From: Symbiodinium natans
Lineage: Eukaryota; Sar; Dinophyceae; Suessiales; Symbiodiniaceae
Reading direction: 5' to 3'
DNA: 64,000 nt
Assembly: GCA_905221605.1 (NCBI GenBank)
Contig: CAJNDS010002489.1
Location: 186,001-250,000, forward strand
This document shows, piece by piece, positions 11,692 through 23,802 of the stretch. The notes under the pieces are model-generated. The model made no database searches and had not been told where the DNA came from. It was given only the letters and a program-made list of their open reading frames with translations. The position numbers and the translations under genes were made by a program. Each line of letters opens with the position of its first letter. The stretch's first letter is position 1.

Positions 11692-12084
11692 GTTGCATGA
11701 ACCATTCTTCGCTACAAACGCCAACCTTTTCTGCCTGTCAGCAGTACTTGTGAGCCTTTCTGAGGCCCAGCAGTCCTCTTACTTTTAACGCCCGCAAGAA
11801 CAGGAGCCACATTAAAACGCATGCATGTCAAGCCTCTCCTCTGTGAAGGGCTAGGGAAAGTCGAAACACCAACTCCCCATCTGCAACTAACTTCCGATGC
11901 TTGTTTGTGGCTTGAGACTCGAGGTGGTCCGTGTCTTAACTTTCCTAAAAGAGCTGCTTGCTAAACCCGAAACCCTTATCCCTGAACCCTAAACCCTAAA
12001 CCTGTGGTGCCATTTACACTGCTACCTTTGTATGTTTGCATCTGGGGCGCGCCACGGTTTCTTTCGCACCAGACTAAGCTCACA

Positions 12085-12216
12085 CTACTTGAAGGCTTTC
12101 ATAGGGTTTTATAGGTCTAGGTAGGGTGTTAAGTAGGGAAACTATAGCCATAACGGGTTTTTCAACTTATGTAGGGCACTTATAACCCTACTTGAAACTA
12201 CCCATGAACCTTCAAG
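12085..12216 (+). mobile_element. Family A element copy 4
   Basis: Left CTACTTGAAGG, right CTACCCATGAACCTTCAAG; inner CACTTATAACCCTACTT block conserved. Confidence 0.7.
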
Positions 12217-13767
12217 AGCCATTGAACTGTGGGTTCAGAGACTTTCAAAGCTTGTGTCCACCGAGGTATGGGAATGCTTTAAACTCGTCCTAATGCAATC
12301 AATGACTTGGATTCGGGCTTTAATTCAGGGGAAGGTTGAGTGTCGTGGCACACGACTTCCTGGGTGCCCCAGATCACTTTGAACACAGTCCTCCGGGAAC
12401 TTTTTTGTTTGCCTGTGCTGTTCGAAGTTTAACTAGAACCGCCTCAATGAGTTTTCATGCTTGCGATTTCTCCGCATGAGGGCCAGCTCTTCCAGCAGAG
12501 CGACACCATCCACACTAAACCCTAAACCCTGAACCCTAAACCCTAAACCCTAAACCCGAAACCCTAAACCGTAAACCCTACACCCTAAACCGCATGCCCG
12601 GCATCTTCCCAGTCTGCCGCGCCCCGCATGACAACCAGGCCTTCATAAATCCGAAACCCTAGCCCCGCGCTCTACAGCTGCAGGAGAGAAGGCACGATTC
12701 CATTCCCTCCCTGCTCCGCAGTACAGCTGACTTGCACTTTGCAGTGTGCTCCCCTCCCCCTACTACTAAGCCAACCCCTTACACCCTGATATTCAATATC
12801 CCCCATATACTGCGGTAGAACTATATCTAATGGGAGTTTGTAATATTAGTGGGTAGGGAGGATTTAGAATAAGGGGAAAGGGATTACTACCCAAAACCCT
12901 AAACCCTAAGCTACCCTAAACTCTAAAGCCCTAAGCCCCAAGCCCTAAGCCCTACTGCGCCTTTTGCGCCAGTCCAAACAGATCCTGGCCTCCAAGTCGG
13001 CACACGTCGCTCGATGATGTTCTACGATGGCCTTGTACCTCGCCCAACTCGGAGCTGAATGGTTTAGGGTTTAGGGTTTAGTTTAGGGTTTAGGGTTTAG
13101 GGTTTAGGGTTTAGGGTTTAGGGTTTTGGGTTTGGGGTTTGGGGTTTTGGGTTTAGGGACAATTCAGGAAAGCAACTCCCCCTTCGAGCAAAAGACGCTT
13201 GCGTGGCGTGTTCTGCAGACATACGATATGCTCTTGTCAATATGTCCTTTGTAAAGATTCGGCTTTCGGCAGATGCGACAGGTCAGTGACAGAGCCTCCG
13301 TCGCAACCCTAAACCCTAAACCCTAAACCGGTCAGTTCCGAGGTGGGCCAGGTACAAGACCATCGTAGAACATCATCGAGCGAAGGTTGTGAGGACAAAT
13401 GCCTACTGACTCTGCTCTGCTTGTGGAGCCTGATGCCAAAAGGATGTGCTTCAAAAGCCTCGTGCGTTTAGCAGACTTAGCGGTTTAGGGTTTAGGGTTT
13501 AGGGTTTAGAGATTTGGCGCATGTGTACCCCCCTCTTCACTGGCCGTTAGCTGGTGAGCCTGACATGGTAGTCTGGTTGGAGTCGTAGAAGCAAACAGTC
13601 AGGCGCCGCCCAGCCGCTGACAAACGACCCTACCCTCAAAACACTAAAAACTTTCGAGCAACAGGGTTTGAGGCTGCCAGCACACGCCCCAAACCCTAAA
13701 CCCTAAACCCTAAACCCTAAACCCTAAACCCTAAACCCTAAACCCTAAACCCTAAACCCTAAACCCT
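12217..13767. other. Repeat-rich stretch without a gene
   Basis: Telomere-like tracts: 12514-12590, 13062-13160, 13306-13330, 13484-13510 and 13689-13767 (eleven nearly perfect units). At 12775-12890 an AT-rich motif of the kind CCCATATACTGCGG...AATATTAGTGGGTAGG is a relative of the repeat at 21610-21790. No ORF has coding character. Confidence 0.6.
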
Positions 13768-13880
13768 CTCCAAACGGGGCATCCGCTGACAAGCGGACTA
13801 GAGGCACCCGAGCCAGACACCCGAGGCAAGAGCAAGAATCTCACATGTCCTACCCTGTATGTATATATATATATGTAGAG

Positions 13881-13928
13881 GTATATATATATATAGATAT
13901 GGTACCCCCCCCCCCCCATGGACCTACC
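13881..13928 (+). repeat. Left inverted terminus of composite element
   Basis: TA-repeat, a run of C and CATGGACCTACC, mirrored at 18037-18080. Confidence 0.7.
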
Positions 13929-13965
13929 TTTTTTTTGAAACCTCGGCTTGACCGATGTTTCAAAA

Positions 13966-15750
13966 AAGGGTGGCTTCTCCAAAACATTGGTTTTACCAAT
14001 GTTTTTGAACCCCTACCTTCAAAAAACATTGGTTTTGCCGATGTTTTTTGAGCCCATGCTCACGAAACATCGCAAAAACCAATAAAAACCATAAAAAACC
14101 ATGATTTTCCAAACTACGGGCTTGGGTCTCCGAGTAGTTTGAAAAATCATGGTTTTTATGGTTTTTATTGGTTTTTGCGATGTTTCCTGAGCAGGGGCTC
14201 CAAAAACATTGGTTTTACCGATGTTTTTTGAAGGTGGCCTCTCCAAAACATTGGTTTTACCAATGTTTTTGAACCCCTACCTTCAAAAAACATTGGTTTT
14301 ACCGATGTTTTTTTGAGCCCATGCTCACGAAACATCGCAATTTTCCAATAAAAACCATGAAAACCATGATTTTCCAAACTATGGGCTTGGGTCTCCGAGT
14401 AGTTTGAAAAATCATGGTTTTTATGGTTTTTATTGGTTTTTGCGATGTTTCCTGAGCAGGGGCTCCATAAACATTGGTTTTACCGATGTTTTTTGAAGGT
14501 GGCCTCTCCAAAACATTGGTTTTACCAATGTTTTTGAACCCCTACCTTCAAAAAAACATTGGTTTTACCGATGTTTTTTTGAGCCCATGCTCACGAAACA
14601 TCGCAATTTTCCAATAAAAACCATAAAAACCATGATTTTCCAAACTATGGGCTTGGGTCTCCGAGTAGTTTGAAAAATCATGGTTTTTATGGTTTTTATT
14701 TGTTTTTGCGATGTTTCCTGAGCAGGGGCTCCATAAACATTGGTTTTACCGATGTTTTTTGAAGGTGGCCTCTCCAAAACATTGGTGTTACTGATGTTTT
14801 TGAACCCCTACCTTCAAAAAAACATTGGTTTTACCGATGTTTTTTTGAGCCCATGCTCACGAAACATCGCAATTTTCCAATAAAAACCATGAAAACCATG
14901 ATTTTCCAAACTATGGGCTTGGGTCTCCGAGTAGTTTGAAAAATCATGGTTTTTATGGTTTTTATTGGTTTTTGCGATGTTTCCTGAGCAGGGGCTCCAT
15001 AAACATTGGTTTTACCGATGTTTTTTGAAGGTGGCCTCTCCAAAACATTGGTGTTACCGATGTTTTTGAACCCCTACCTTCAAAAAAACATTGGTTTTAC
15101 CGATGTTTTTTTGAGCCCATGCTCACGAAACATCGCAAAAACCAATAAAAACCATAAAAACCATGATTTTCCAAACTATGGGCTTGGGTCTCCGAGTAGT
15201 TTGAAAAATCATGGTTTTTATGGTTTTTATTGGTTTTTGCGATGTTTCCTGAGCAGGGGCTCCAAAAACATTGGTTTTACCGATGGTTTTTGAAGGTGGC
15301 ATCTCCAAAACATTGGCTTTACCAATGTTTTTGAACCCCTACCTTCAAAAAACATTGGTTTTACCGATGTTTTTTGAGCCCATGCTCACGAAACATCGCA
15401 ATTTTCCAATAAAAACCATAAAAACCATGATTTTCCAAACTATGGGCTTGGGTCTCCGAGTAGTTTGAAAAATCATGGTTTTTATGGTTGTTATTGGTTT
15501 TTGCGATGTTTCCTGAGCAGGGGCTCCAAAAACATTGGTTTTACCGATGTTTTTTGAAGGTGGCCTCTCCAAAACATTGGTGTTACCGATGTTTTTGAAC
15601 CCCTACCTTTAAAAAAACATTGGTTTTACCGATGTTTTTTGAGCCCATGCTCACGAAACATCGCAAAAACCAATAAAAAACCATAAACACCATGATTTTC
15701 CAAACTATGGGCTTGGGTCTCCGAGTAGTTTGAAAAATCATGGTTTTTAT
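13966..15750. repeat. About seven tandem 265-bp hairpin units
   Basis: Units start at about 13966, 14230, 14495, 14761, 15027, 15292 and 15556 (spacing 264-266 bp), the last truncated. Each has short palindromes of the form ACATTGGTTTTACCAATGT and one long hairpin. In the fifth unit the arms are 15127-15178 and 15197-15248: 52 nt with one mismatch and an 18-nt loop. The ORFs predicted here (repeating PPSKNIGKTNV-type peptides) follow the repeat period and are not genes. Confidence 0.92.
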
Positions 15751-15760
15751 CCTCTAACAT

Positions 15761-17700
15761 CCTACTAAACTAGTATGAGCCTAATCCAATAGGAATCCCT
15801 TCAAATCAATGAGAATCCTACGCGAATCCCAGTAACATGCATAAGAATCCTACCTTATTAAATTGGTAGGAGCCTTAGGGCGTGATGTCTTAAGATATGT
15901 TGCTAAGGTACAGTGTTAGGATAGATGTTAGGACTTGCTTATCGGGGGATGATTGTTTGAGATATCGTAGCTAAGGTAGTGTTTTTAGGACAGATGTCAT
16001 GTCTTGGCGTATTGGGGCGTGATTGATTGTAAGGAGGTTTTGGTACTCTCCCAACATTTTCGTAGAATTAATAGGATTAGTAGGAATCCTATTAAACTGA
16101 AGAGGAACCCTACTCAAATTAATAGGAACCAATCGGACTCCTATAAGAAATAACGTGAACCTTTAGACAAACCGATTAAAATGAACATGAGCCTAAACCA
16201 ACAGGAATCCCTTGAAAGTGAATGAGATCCCTTTAATATTAACACGAACCCCATTAACATGAATAAGAGTCTGATTAAAATTGATAGGACTCTTATTACA
16301 GAAAATAGGGGCCTTATTAGTAATTAGGAACCCTATGAAACTTTATTGGGATCCTATGAAAGTAAATAGGAATCCTCTATTGAATTATCGGGACCGGACA
16401 ACAGTTAATAGGAAGCCTATTAAAATGAATAGGAACCTTAACAAGTTGGAAACAACCCGGGTTACAAGTCACAGGAATCCTATCCAAACGAGAAGGAATC
16501 TTTCTAAATCAATAGGAACCAATAGGCCTTCAAAACAATAGAATCCTTTAACAAGAACTGATAGGAATCCTACTAAACTAGTATGAGCCTAATCCAATAG
16601 GAATCCTTTAAAATTAATGCGAATCCTATGCGAATCCCAGTAACATGCATAAGAATCCTGTTGAAATTGATAGGAACCTTATTAAATTGGTAGGAGCCTT
16701 AGGGCGTGATGTCTTAAGATATGTTGCTAAGGTACAGGTTTAGTATAGATATTAGGTCTTGCTTATCGGGGGATGACTGTTTGAGATATCGTAGCTAAGG
16801 TAGTGTTTTGAGGACAGATGTCATGTCTTGCGTATTGGGGCGTGATTGATTGTAAGGAGGTTTTGGTACTCTCCCAACATTTTCGTAGAATTAATAGGAT
16901 TAGTAGGAATCCTATTAAACTGAAGAGGAACCCTACTCAAATTAATAGGAACCAATCGGACTCCTATAAGAAATAACGTGAACCTTTAGACAAACCGATT
17001 AAAATGAACATGAGCCTAAACCAACAGGAATCCCTTGAAAGTGAATGAGATCCCTTTAATATTAACACGAACCCCATTAACATGAATAAGAATCTGATTA
17101 AAATTGATAGGACTCTTATTACAGAAAATAGGGGCCTTATTAATAATTAGGAACCCTATGAAACTTTATTGGGATCCTATGAAAGTAAATAGGAATCCTC
17201 TATTGAATTATCGGGACCGGACAACAGTTAATAGGAAGCCTATTAAAATGAATAGGAACATTAACAAGTTGGAAACAACCCGGGTTACAAGTCACAGGAA
17301 TCCTATTAAAACGAGAAGGAATCTTTCTAAATCAATAGGAACCAATAGGCCTTCAAAACAATAGAATCCTTTAACAAGAACTGATAGGAATCCTACTAAA
17401 CTAGTATGAGCCTAATCCAATAGGAATCCTTTAAAATTAATGCGAATCCTATGCGAATCCCAGTAACATGCATAAGAATCCTGTTGAAATTGATAGGAAC
17501 CTTATTAAATTGGTAGGAGCCTTAGGGCGTGATGTCTTAAGATATGTTGCTAAGGTACAGGTTTAGTATAGATATTAGGTCTTGCTTATCGGGGGATGAC
17601 TGTTTGAGATATCGTACCTAAGGTAGTGTTTTTAGGACAGATGTCATGTCTTGCGTATTGGGGCGTGATTGATTATAAGGAGGTTTTGGTACTCCCTCGA
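15761..17700. repeat. Tandem 808-823-bp unit, 2.4 copies
   Basis: Copy 1 is 15761-16568, copy 2 is 16569-17391 and a partial copy 3 is 17392 to about 17700. The copies are almost identical. Each is AT-rich and built from a shorter degenerate motif of about 18-20 bp of the type AATAGGAATCCTATTAAA, plus a less repetitive part with GATATCGTAGCTAAGGTAG. No gene. Confidence 0.9.
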
Positions 17701-17784
17701 GATTTTGCAGGATTCGAGTTTGTTGCTTGGTACTACCTCGAGAAATGGTGGCTGGGAGAGAGCCTCAGATCACGAAAATCATGG

Positions 17785-18000
17785 CAAACATTGGTTTTAC
17801 CCATGTTTTTGAAGGATGGAGCCCGAAAACATCGGCAAAACCAATGTTATCCATAAAATCCATGGTTTTCAAACCATGTGGCTGGGAGCACCCAATTCAC
17901 GGATAATTGGTTTTACCAATGTTTTTGAAGGATGGAGCCCGAAAACATCGGCAAAACAAATGTTATCCATAAAACCCATGGTTTTCAAACCATGTGGCTT
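17785..18000. repeat. Two 116-bp copies related to the hairpin units
   Basis: Copies at about 17793-17884 and 17909-18000 share the ACATTGGTTTTACC and GAAAACATCGG motifs of the 265-bp units and contain CCATGGTTTTCAAACCATG, an imperfect palindrome. Confidence 0.85.
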
Positions 18001-18036
18001 AGACCGCGAAATTCATGGATAAAAACAAAGGAAATT

Positions 18037-18080
18037 GGTAGGTCCATGGGGGGGGGGGTAGCATATATATATATATATAG
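18037..18080 (-). repeat. Right inverted terminus of composite element
   Basis: Reverse complement of 13881-13928, with a slightly shorter homopolymer run. Confidence 0.7.
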
Positions 18081-18089
18081 ACTAATATT

Positions 18090-18610
18090 GGAAACAAATC
18101 CTACTATGCAAGAACTGATTTGCAACATATAACTGATGCTATGAGAATCTCAGAGAGCAAATTACGCATAATGAGTACTAATCAGAACATGGAACAATTG
18201 TGTATATATATATATATGTATGCACACATACTTTCAAAAGACGAATACGACGAAGTACAACTCGTATTGTCACCTGAAACCTCAAGGTCGGAGTCGTACC
18301 TCATGAGCGTGTCCATCTCTTGCTTTATCGTCTTTTCCGCCTTGCATGAAGTGGGGTTAGGGTTTCAGGGCTTCGACTCTCGCACTTGCTCGCGGCAGGC
18401 AAGGCTTCGGAATCCTCGGAACGATCCACCACCTGACACCGAATCTGACATCTGAGCTCCTTTGACAAACCTTTAACCGGTTGCGGTTTCTGCAAGCGCT
18501 CTCTGCAACAGCAGGCTCCATGTGAGTGCGACTAGCCAGGCAACCCCCACCCCATGCGTCAAAGGGCAGCCCTACGCTTACCGTTCCAGGGTTTTACTGG
18601 CGCCTTAACA
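18090..18610. other. Unique stretch, no firm gene
   Basis: A 111-aa plus ORF (18120-18455) contains a TA-repeat and ends in a telomere-like stub; no domain recognised. Confidence 0.45.
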
Positions 18611-18695
18611 ATTAGAAGAGGGTTTTGGGGCGGGTTATTATAGTGTATTTTTATAGGGACCATGGGGGGATATGACTAGTAATTATTCCGACCCC
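18611..18695 (+). mobile_element. Family D element copy 3
   Basis: Shows AGAAGAGGGTTTTGGGG, TTATAGTGTATTTTTATAGG, GGGACCATGG and the end TAGTAATTATTCCGACCCC. Confidence 0.8.
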
Positions 18696-18917
18696 GACAT
18701 CATCATCTTTCTTTTTGCCACCTGCCTAGCACCCTCGCACCCCACCGCGGGACTTTTGAGTTTTGGGTAAAGGGGGCATGTCTTTCTCTTCGCGCCCTCA
18801 CATTGGTTGGCTCATTCGCTTACTATCTTGCTTCTTCGTGCATGGGCTGATTTGCTCGTTTTGCTTGCCCCTCTTCTGCCACCATTCATATCTGCTGTAC
18901 TGCTTCATTTCACATTC

Positions 18918-19076
18918 ACATATGGGAGCTTACGAAAATAGGGGACCCCCAATTTAGATCCCCAAATAGTAGGACCCCCTGTTGATAAGGACCCTAACAA
19001 GGTACCCCTAAACCCTAAACCCTAAACCCTAAACCCTAAACCCCTATGTTCGGAAAACCCCATATACAGGTACCCC
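18918..19076 (+). mobile_element. Family C element copy 3, carrying an internal CCCTAAA tract
   Basis: Starts ACATATGGGAGCTTACGAAA and ends TTCGGAAAACCCCATATA. Where copy 2 reads GGTACCCCTAATTTCGG, this copy reads GGTACCCCTAAA, then five CCCTAAA units, then TGTTCGG. Confidence 0.8.
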
Positions 19077-19352
19077 CTGCACCTCCTCACCCTCCTGCTG
19101 GGCATCTTGGCGTCGCTTCCAGGCTTCTTTCCTGCAGCTTTTCTGAACCCTAAACCCTACGCGCCTAAACCCTAAGCCCTAAGCCCTAAACCCTAAACGC
19201 TAAACCACCAAAATCCTCATTGAAGCAAGGCAAGGAGCAGGGCTGAGAGCAATTTCGAGTACTGTCCATAGAGGTTGTCCGTATATGTCCTTGGATCGGC
19301 TTTAGGCTTTAGGGTTTAGGGTTTAGGGTTCAGGAGTTTAGGATTTAGGGTT

Positions 19353-19452
19353 TGATATCGGGGTCGAGATACTTACTAATAGTATTCCCTTATGGTCCCT
19401 TTGTAATTGTACTACAATAACCCCCCCCCCCCCAAAGTTCCTATTCGAATTA
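19353..19452 (-). mobile_element. Family D element copy 4 (reverse)
   Basis: Reverse complement of the family: ATCGGGGTCG, TAGTATTCCCTTATGGTCCC, then a C-run and TTCGAATTATT. Confidence 0.8.
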
Positions 19453-20937
19453 TTTCGCGTTTAGGGTTTAGGGTTTAGGGTGTAGGGGTTTCGGGGTGTA
19501 GGGTTTTAGGGCTTCACAAGAAGTGCAGCGCGAGGGTCTTCAGCTCCTTCACGATGCAAGGCTCTTTAGTACCCTGAGCAGGGCAGCAGTTTAGGGTTTA
19601 GGGTTTAGGGTTTAGGGTTTAGGGAGTTTACCGAAGAAGCTGGCAACATCCGCGCAAAGTCCTAATACAGAGGCCTTCTTTTCGTAATCGGAGAGCTCTT
19701 CGGCAAGGACTTTGATCTCTTCCTTGTCACTGTCACCTCTGGCTCGTCGCAAGCAAAGCGAACCATAAGATGGGCATGTTTAGACACATTGTGCTATGCT
19801 TTGTGGATTCTTTAGCCGCCTAATCAATTGACTTTAGTTTCGAGCTCTACATCCTCTACAGGCAGTATGCGGAAGAGCGTCGTCTCACACATCGCAGGGG
19901 GTGTGAAGGGAAGGGCAAGAAATTTGCACCCTTATGTCGGCTAAGGCTTCAGTACCTGGGCCCTGTCTTAATTTGCCTCTTCCGAATGGGGAGTCCAGGG
20001 TCAACATTTTCGGAACCTCCTGCACCTTGCGAACGTGCCCTGCTACACGCAAGCTTTCTGCCAAAAGCTTTCCGTTCTGATTTTGAAGAGTGGGTGGCTG
20101 GTTCCAATCTCGGTAAGAGTGTCGTCGCTCCTCCTATGCCCTTCTTGCAATAGTCATCAAGACACCGCCCGGAAGGTGCCCCCAAAGGTGCCCAGCAGAG
20201 ACCAAAGACCCAGGGCTAATTGTGCCCATGACATCAGTGACTCATCAGTCACTAGATCACGTAAGAAAACTCCTGGAGTACTCGGCAAAAAACCCTAAAC
20301 CCTAAAACCCAAAACCCTGAACCGTAACCCTAAACAGGCCCTAAACCCTAAACCCTAAATTTTAGGGCTTCCGTGTCCCCATCTACCGAAAGTTAGCCTT
20401 GCCAGTTCCATTGCTTTGCCAGCTCGGATTCAACTCCAACTCTCAGCGGTAGCCCACACTTGCGGATCCCTAAGCCCTTTTGCAACGGGCTTTCGGTCAC
20501 CGCCCGGCTAGATCCTAGATCCCTAAACCTCATTAGGGTTTAGGGTTTAGGGGTTTAGGGGTTTAGGGGTTTAGGGGTTTAGGGGTTTAGGGGTTTAGAA
20601 ACCCTGACATATGGACTCGGACATTGGCCACACCAATTATGACCGGTTCAGACCAAGGCGCTGCAGACATGGTCGTTGAGGAACGACAGCAATGTCTTGC
20701 CGTTGGGCTTGTACGTCTCGTACAACTTCTCCTCTAGAAACCTTGGGGGCGCCACACAGCAAATGATCCGAACCCACCTGCACGACGCGGATAGCAAGTA
20801 CTCATGATGGCATCGCAACCCTCTTGCTTGGCACCTGTTACGTCGAGATATCTACAGCACTATTTGGGAACTCTGCCAATGCTCGCCAGAGAGCCTGCAT
20901 GTTCTGAGCACTACGCTGACACTCCTTCCTGCAACCT
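19453..20937. other. Repeat-interrupted stretch, no firm gene
   Basis: Telomere-like tracts at 19455-19515, 19586-19625 and 20287-20360, and a TTTAGGGG octamer tract at 20532-20600. ORFs at 19949-20298 overlap on opposite strands without a domain. Confidence 0.5.
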
Positions 20938-21078
20938 CTACTTGGAGGTTCATGGGCAGTTATAAGGAAAGTTAAAACTAGGAGAACTTAACTTATGACC
21001 ACACATAGGGCACTCATAACCCTCTCTCTCACAGGCACTCACAACCCTACTTCTAATTACCCATGAACCTCCAGGTAG
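20938..21078 (+). mobile_element. Family A element copy 5
   Basis: CTACTTGGAGGTTCATGGG at the left, TTACCCATGAACCTCCAGGTAG at the right in interrupted form; at 141 bp it is the longest copy. Confidence 0.8.
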
Positions 21079-21600
21079 ACACTCCTTCCTTTATCGGATG
21101 CGACATAGCGTGACCTGAGCCTCCGCAGCTTTTGCAGCCCGGGCGCTTCACCACGTCGAAGCCGATTGCATTTCCGAGTAGCTTGTGTCCGGTATTGGCC
21201 ATGTTGCCAATTCTGAGGATCCTCTTCAGCCGCCGACATGTCGTGTGCAACAAACTGCTTGTCCAACAACTGTGTTCCTCGTGCATGATAGACCTGGCAA
21301 GCGAAGCTGAGACAGGCCGTGGGGCAGCCTGCGCATGATCTTCTCGAAAGCTGTGCATGACAGTACGGCCTCAGACCGGCAACCAAATCCGCCGCGAATG
21401 AACGGAGCCGTGGCGAATGGAACTGTTGTACACGAACCTTACTTCCGGGATGTATTGCAAAAACTCTTCCAAAGAAACATGCGCTCACAGAACTAGTAAA
21501 ACGTGCTAATGTCCGTAGTATGCCATAGTGCACGGTGTTGGCGACAGCGCTGGGTCCTCTTTGAAGAACTAAGCCTCTCCCCCTGAGATTAAACCCACCC
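21079..21600. other. Stretch with overlapping minus ORFs, possible gene relic
   Basis: A 185-aa minus ORF (21057-21614) begins in the neighbouring repeat and ends in a family A element, so neither end is authentic. Fragments in other frames faintly recall a molybdenum hydroxylase, but order and spacing do not fit well. Confidence 0.3.
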
Positions 21601-21795
21601 CTACCGCCTAACATTAAATACCCCCTCCCCCCCAGATACCCTAATACAATTTTAACTACAATATCTATAATCGGGGTATTTAATATTAGGGGGTAGTGGG
21701 GGGCCAGATACCCTAATACAATTATCTATAATATCTATAATAAGGGGTACTTAATATTAGGGGGTAGTGGGGGGGGGGTTTAACATTCAGAGGGA
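21601..21795. repeat. Local tandem and inverted AT-rich repeat
   Basis: AGATACCCTAATACAATT and GGTATTTAATATTAGGGGGT blocks occur twice in tandem, with a reverse-complement relative (AACATTAAATACCCCCTCCC) at the left edge, forming an imperfect hairpin. Confidence 0.75.
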
Positions 21796-23800
21796 GGGGG
21801 ATTATTTCAGAGAACACGCTGGCGCTTCGAGCTGCTTCCACCGGCTTCGCGACATACTCGATGTGCTGCTCGGTTTCTTTAAACCTCACGGGTTTAGGGC
21901 TTCGGGGGTTTAGGGTTTAGGGCTAGGGTTTAGGGCTTAGAGGGTTTAGGACTTAGAGGGTTTAGGGTTGAGGGCTTAAGAAACCTGATCTGTGGTGCTG
22001 CAGGAAGCGTGGACCGTTTTCGCTCCCCCCAACGACATGGCACTCTAACAACGGGCCCAATGACGGTAAGAGTTGCTCATATGTATGCACGCATATGTAT
22101 ATAATATATACGGCCTATGTACATATATATATATATAAACAAAAAACAAATAGGTGTGTGTATATATATATATATATACATGTATACTCATCTTTGATAT
22201 ACATGCATGTACTATGCATGTGTCTGGGCATGCGTGCGTGCACGCGTGTGTATTCGCCCTCGACTCCCCCCCCCCCATCCCATGATCTAGGTCCGAAGCC
22301 TTTTCGGCAACATGGGGAGAAGAGGAGGGGGTTAATATTTACCTCAACAGGAAGCCTAATCAAGCAAGAAGTTCCTCACCGGCTCATTATTTTGTTTAAC
22401 GAGTGTGTATTTAGTATAGTGCATTTGCTACTCAGTACTATCTAATTCATATCCGAATCATGTTTAACCATCATTTCGGTTGTCCACGCCAAGCACGTAT
22501 TACCCGAGAAACAGCTCCAAACATTTAAGTATGCTGGCTCCTGCTTGTTTACGGGCGGGGGACTGTTCAATAGAGTCCCGGCATGGTGCGTCTGCGTGGC
22601 ATGCAGGGCATGGAGGGCATATACGCACGAGATTCAACTATCACACCCCCCCCCCCCCCAAAAAAAAAAAAAAAAAAAACACAACAAATAAGAAAAAAAA
22701 GAAAGAACAAACCCTAAACCCTGCAAACCCTATAAATCCCAACCCGGTCAGCTAAACCCGAAGCCCAAGACCTCAGAGCTCAAAGGGCGTGCAGCTCAGG
22801 ACCCAGCCCGGCTTCCAGGCCTGAAGTCTGGTGACGGTAGGATTTAGGTTTAGGGTTTAGGGTTTAGGGTTTAGGGTTTACGGTTCGGGGTTTGGAGTTT
22901 AGGGTTATAGGGTCGCAGGGTTGTAGGGTTTAGGGGCTTGGGCAGCGCTGAAGCATGAGTCCTGCAGCTGCTGGCAAGAGGTGGGACCCAATACTCGAGT
23001 ACAAACTCACGAGATATGCCACTCCTGCAGAATCCGCTTTCTCAAATGCGCCTACAGTATGAATCACGAGCGTTAAGGGGCAGTGCTTATTATGGCGGGC
23101 CCAAAGCCACGGTACCTAAACCCTAATTAGAAGGCAAGATCCTACGCCCTAAACTGGAAAGCCTGAACACTAAACCCTAAACCGCAAAAACAAGCAGCAC
23201 ACAGCTTTCGGCCGAGATGCACAGGTGCTCCTTCAGTGCTTGCAGCCGCTCTTTGGCAAATGGTATTTCCATCAACCTCGGCATGAGGATTCTGCCGGTT
23301 TAGGGTTTAGGGTTTAGGGTTTAGGGTTTACTTCCAAAATCAAACCAAAAGCCCTAACTCTAACCCTTCCTCTATGCACTAAACCTTAAGCCCTCCATGC
23401 TAGGAATGCACGTGGCTCAGCCTGTCCCTTGTCAGCAAATCACCTGAGCTTCCGACTTCTTGCAGAAGCCCTCGCAGTTTTCATCCCAGACAAACGTCGT
23501 CTTCCTAAGTCACACAGCTGCTGGCAAGCCCGAACCCGAAAGATTCCTTATCCAGTCATGCTGATAACTTCTGCAAAGGGCGGCAACTCTAGGCTGAACA
23601 ACCTCTATATAAACCCTAAACCCTAGGCCCACCGTGAAGGAGCCAGAGCTTTATTTGGCAAAAACAACTCCTGACACCCTATGCATCCCAAAACGCCACT
23701 TCACGGGCCCCCACCCCGGCATACAAGATTCAGGCATGAGACTTTACATGTTGGGGTCTTCTGTTTTAGGACTCAAGGGTATACACACACACATACCCGT
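21796..23800. other. Repeat mosaic without a gene
   Basis: Telomere-like tracts at 21890-21975, 22848-22935, 23300-23332 and shorter ones; TA/CA-repeats at 22090-22180; a C-run followed by an A-rich run at 22644-22700. A plus ORF at 23429-23626 has no domain. Confidence 0.55.
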
Positions 23801-23802
23801 CG

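Larger units (their letters stand above)
13880..18080. mobile_element. Composite foldback element with inverted termini
   Basis: The left end (13881-13928) reads TA-repeat, GGTA, a C-run, then CATGGACCTACC. The right end (18037-18080) is its reverse complement: GGTAGGTCCATG, a G-run, TAGC, TA-repeat. Inside lie about seven 265-bp units each with a long hairpin, two and a partial copy of an 808-823-bp unit, and two 116-bp relatives of the hairpin unit. No coding capacity is credible. I see no clear target duplication because both outer ends run into TA repeats. It could be a foldback-type transposon or a satellite block caught between inverted copies of a short repeat. Confidence 0.6.

Noticed and set aside
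14019-15572. Series of 60-95-aa ORFs with repeating SKNIGKTNV and QKPIKTIKTM peptides
   Set aside because: They repeat with the 265-bp unit and arise from the hairpin arms; no independent coding evidence.
13966-17700. CRISPR array
   Set aside because: Units are long and contiguous without unique spacers, in a eukaryotic genome.
21057-21614. 185-aa minus ORF and possible molybdenum hydroxylase (xanthine dehydrogenase-type) fragments in other frames (RGGFG, APRPVS, MANTGHKLLGNAIGF)
   Set aside because: Ends fall into repeats, fragments need several frame changes, and the spacing between them does not match the family.
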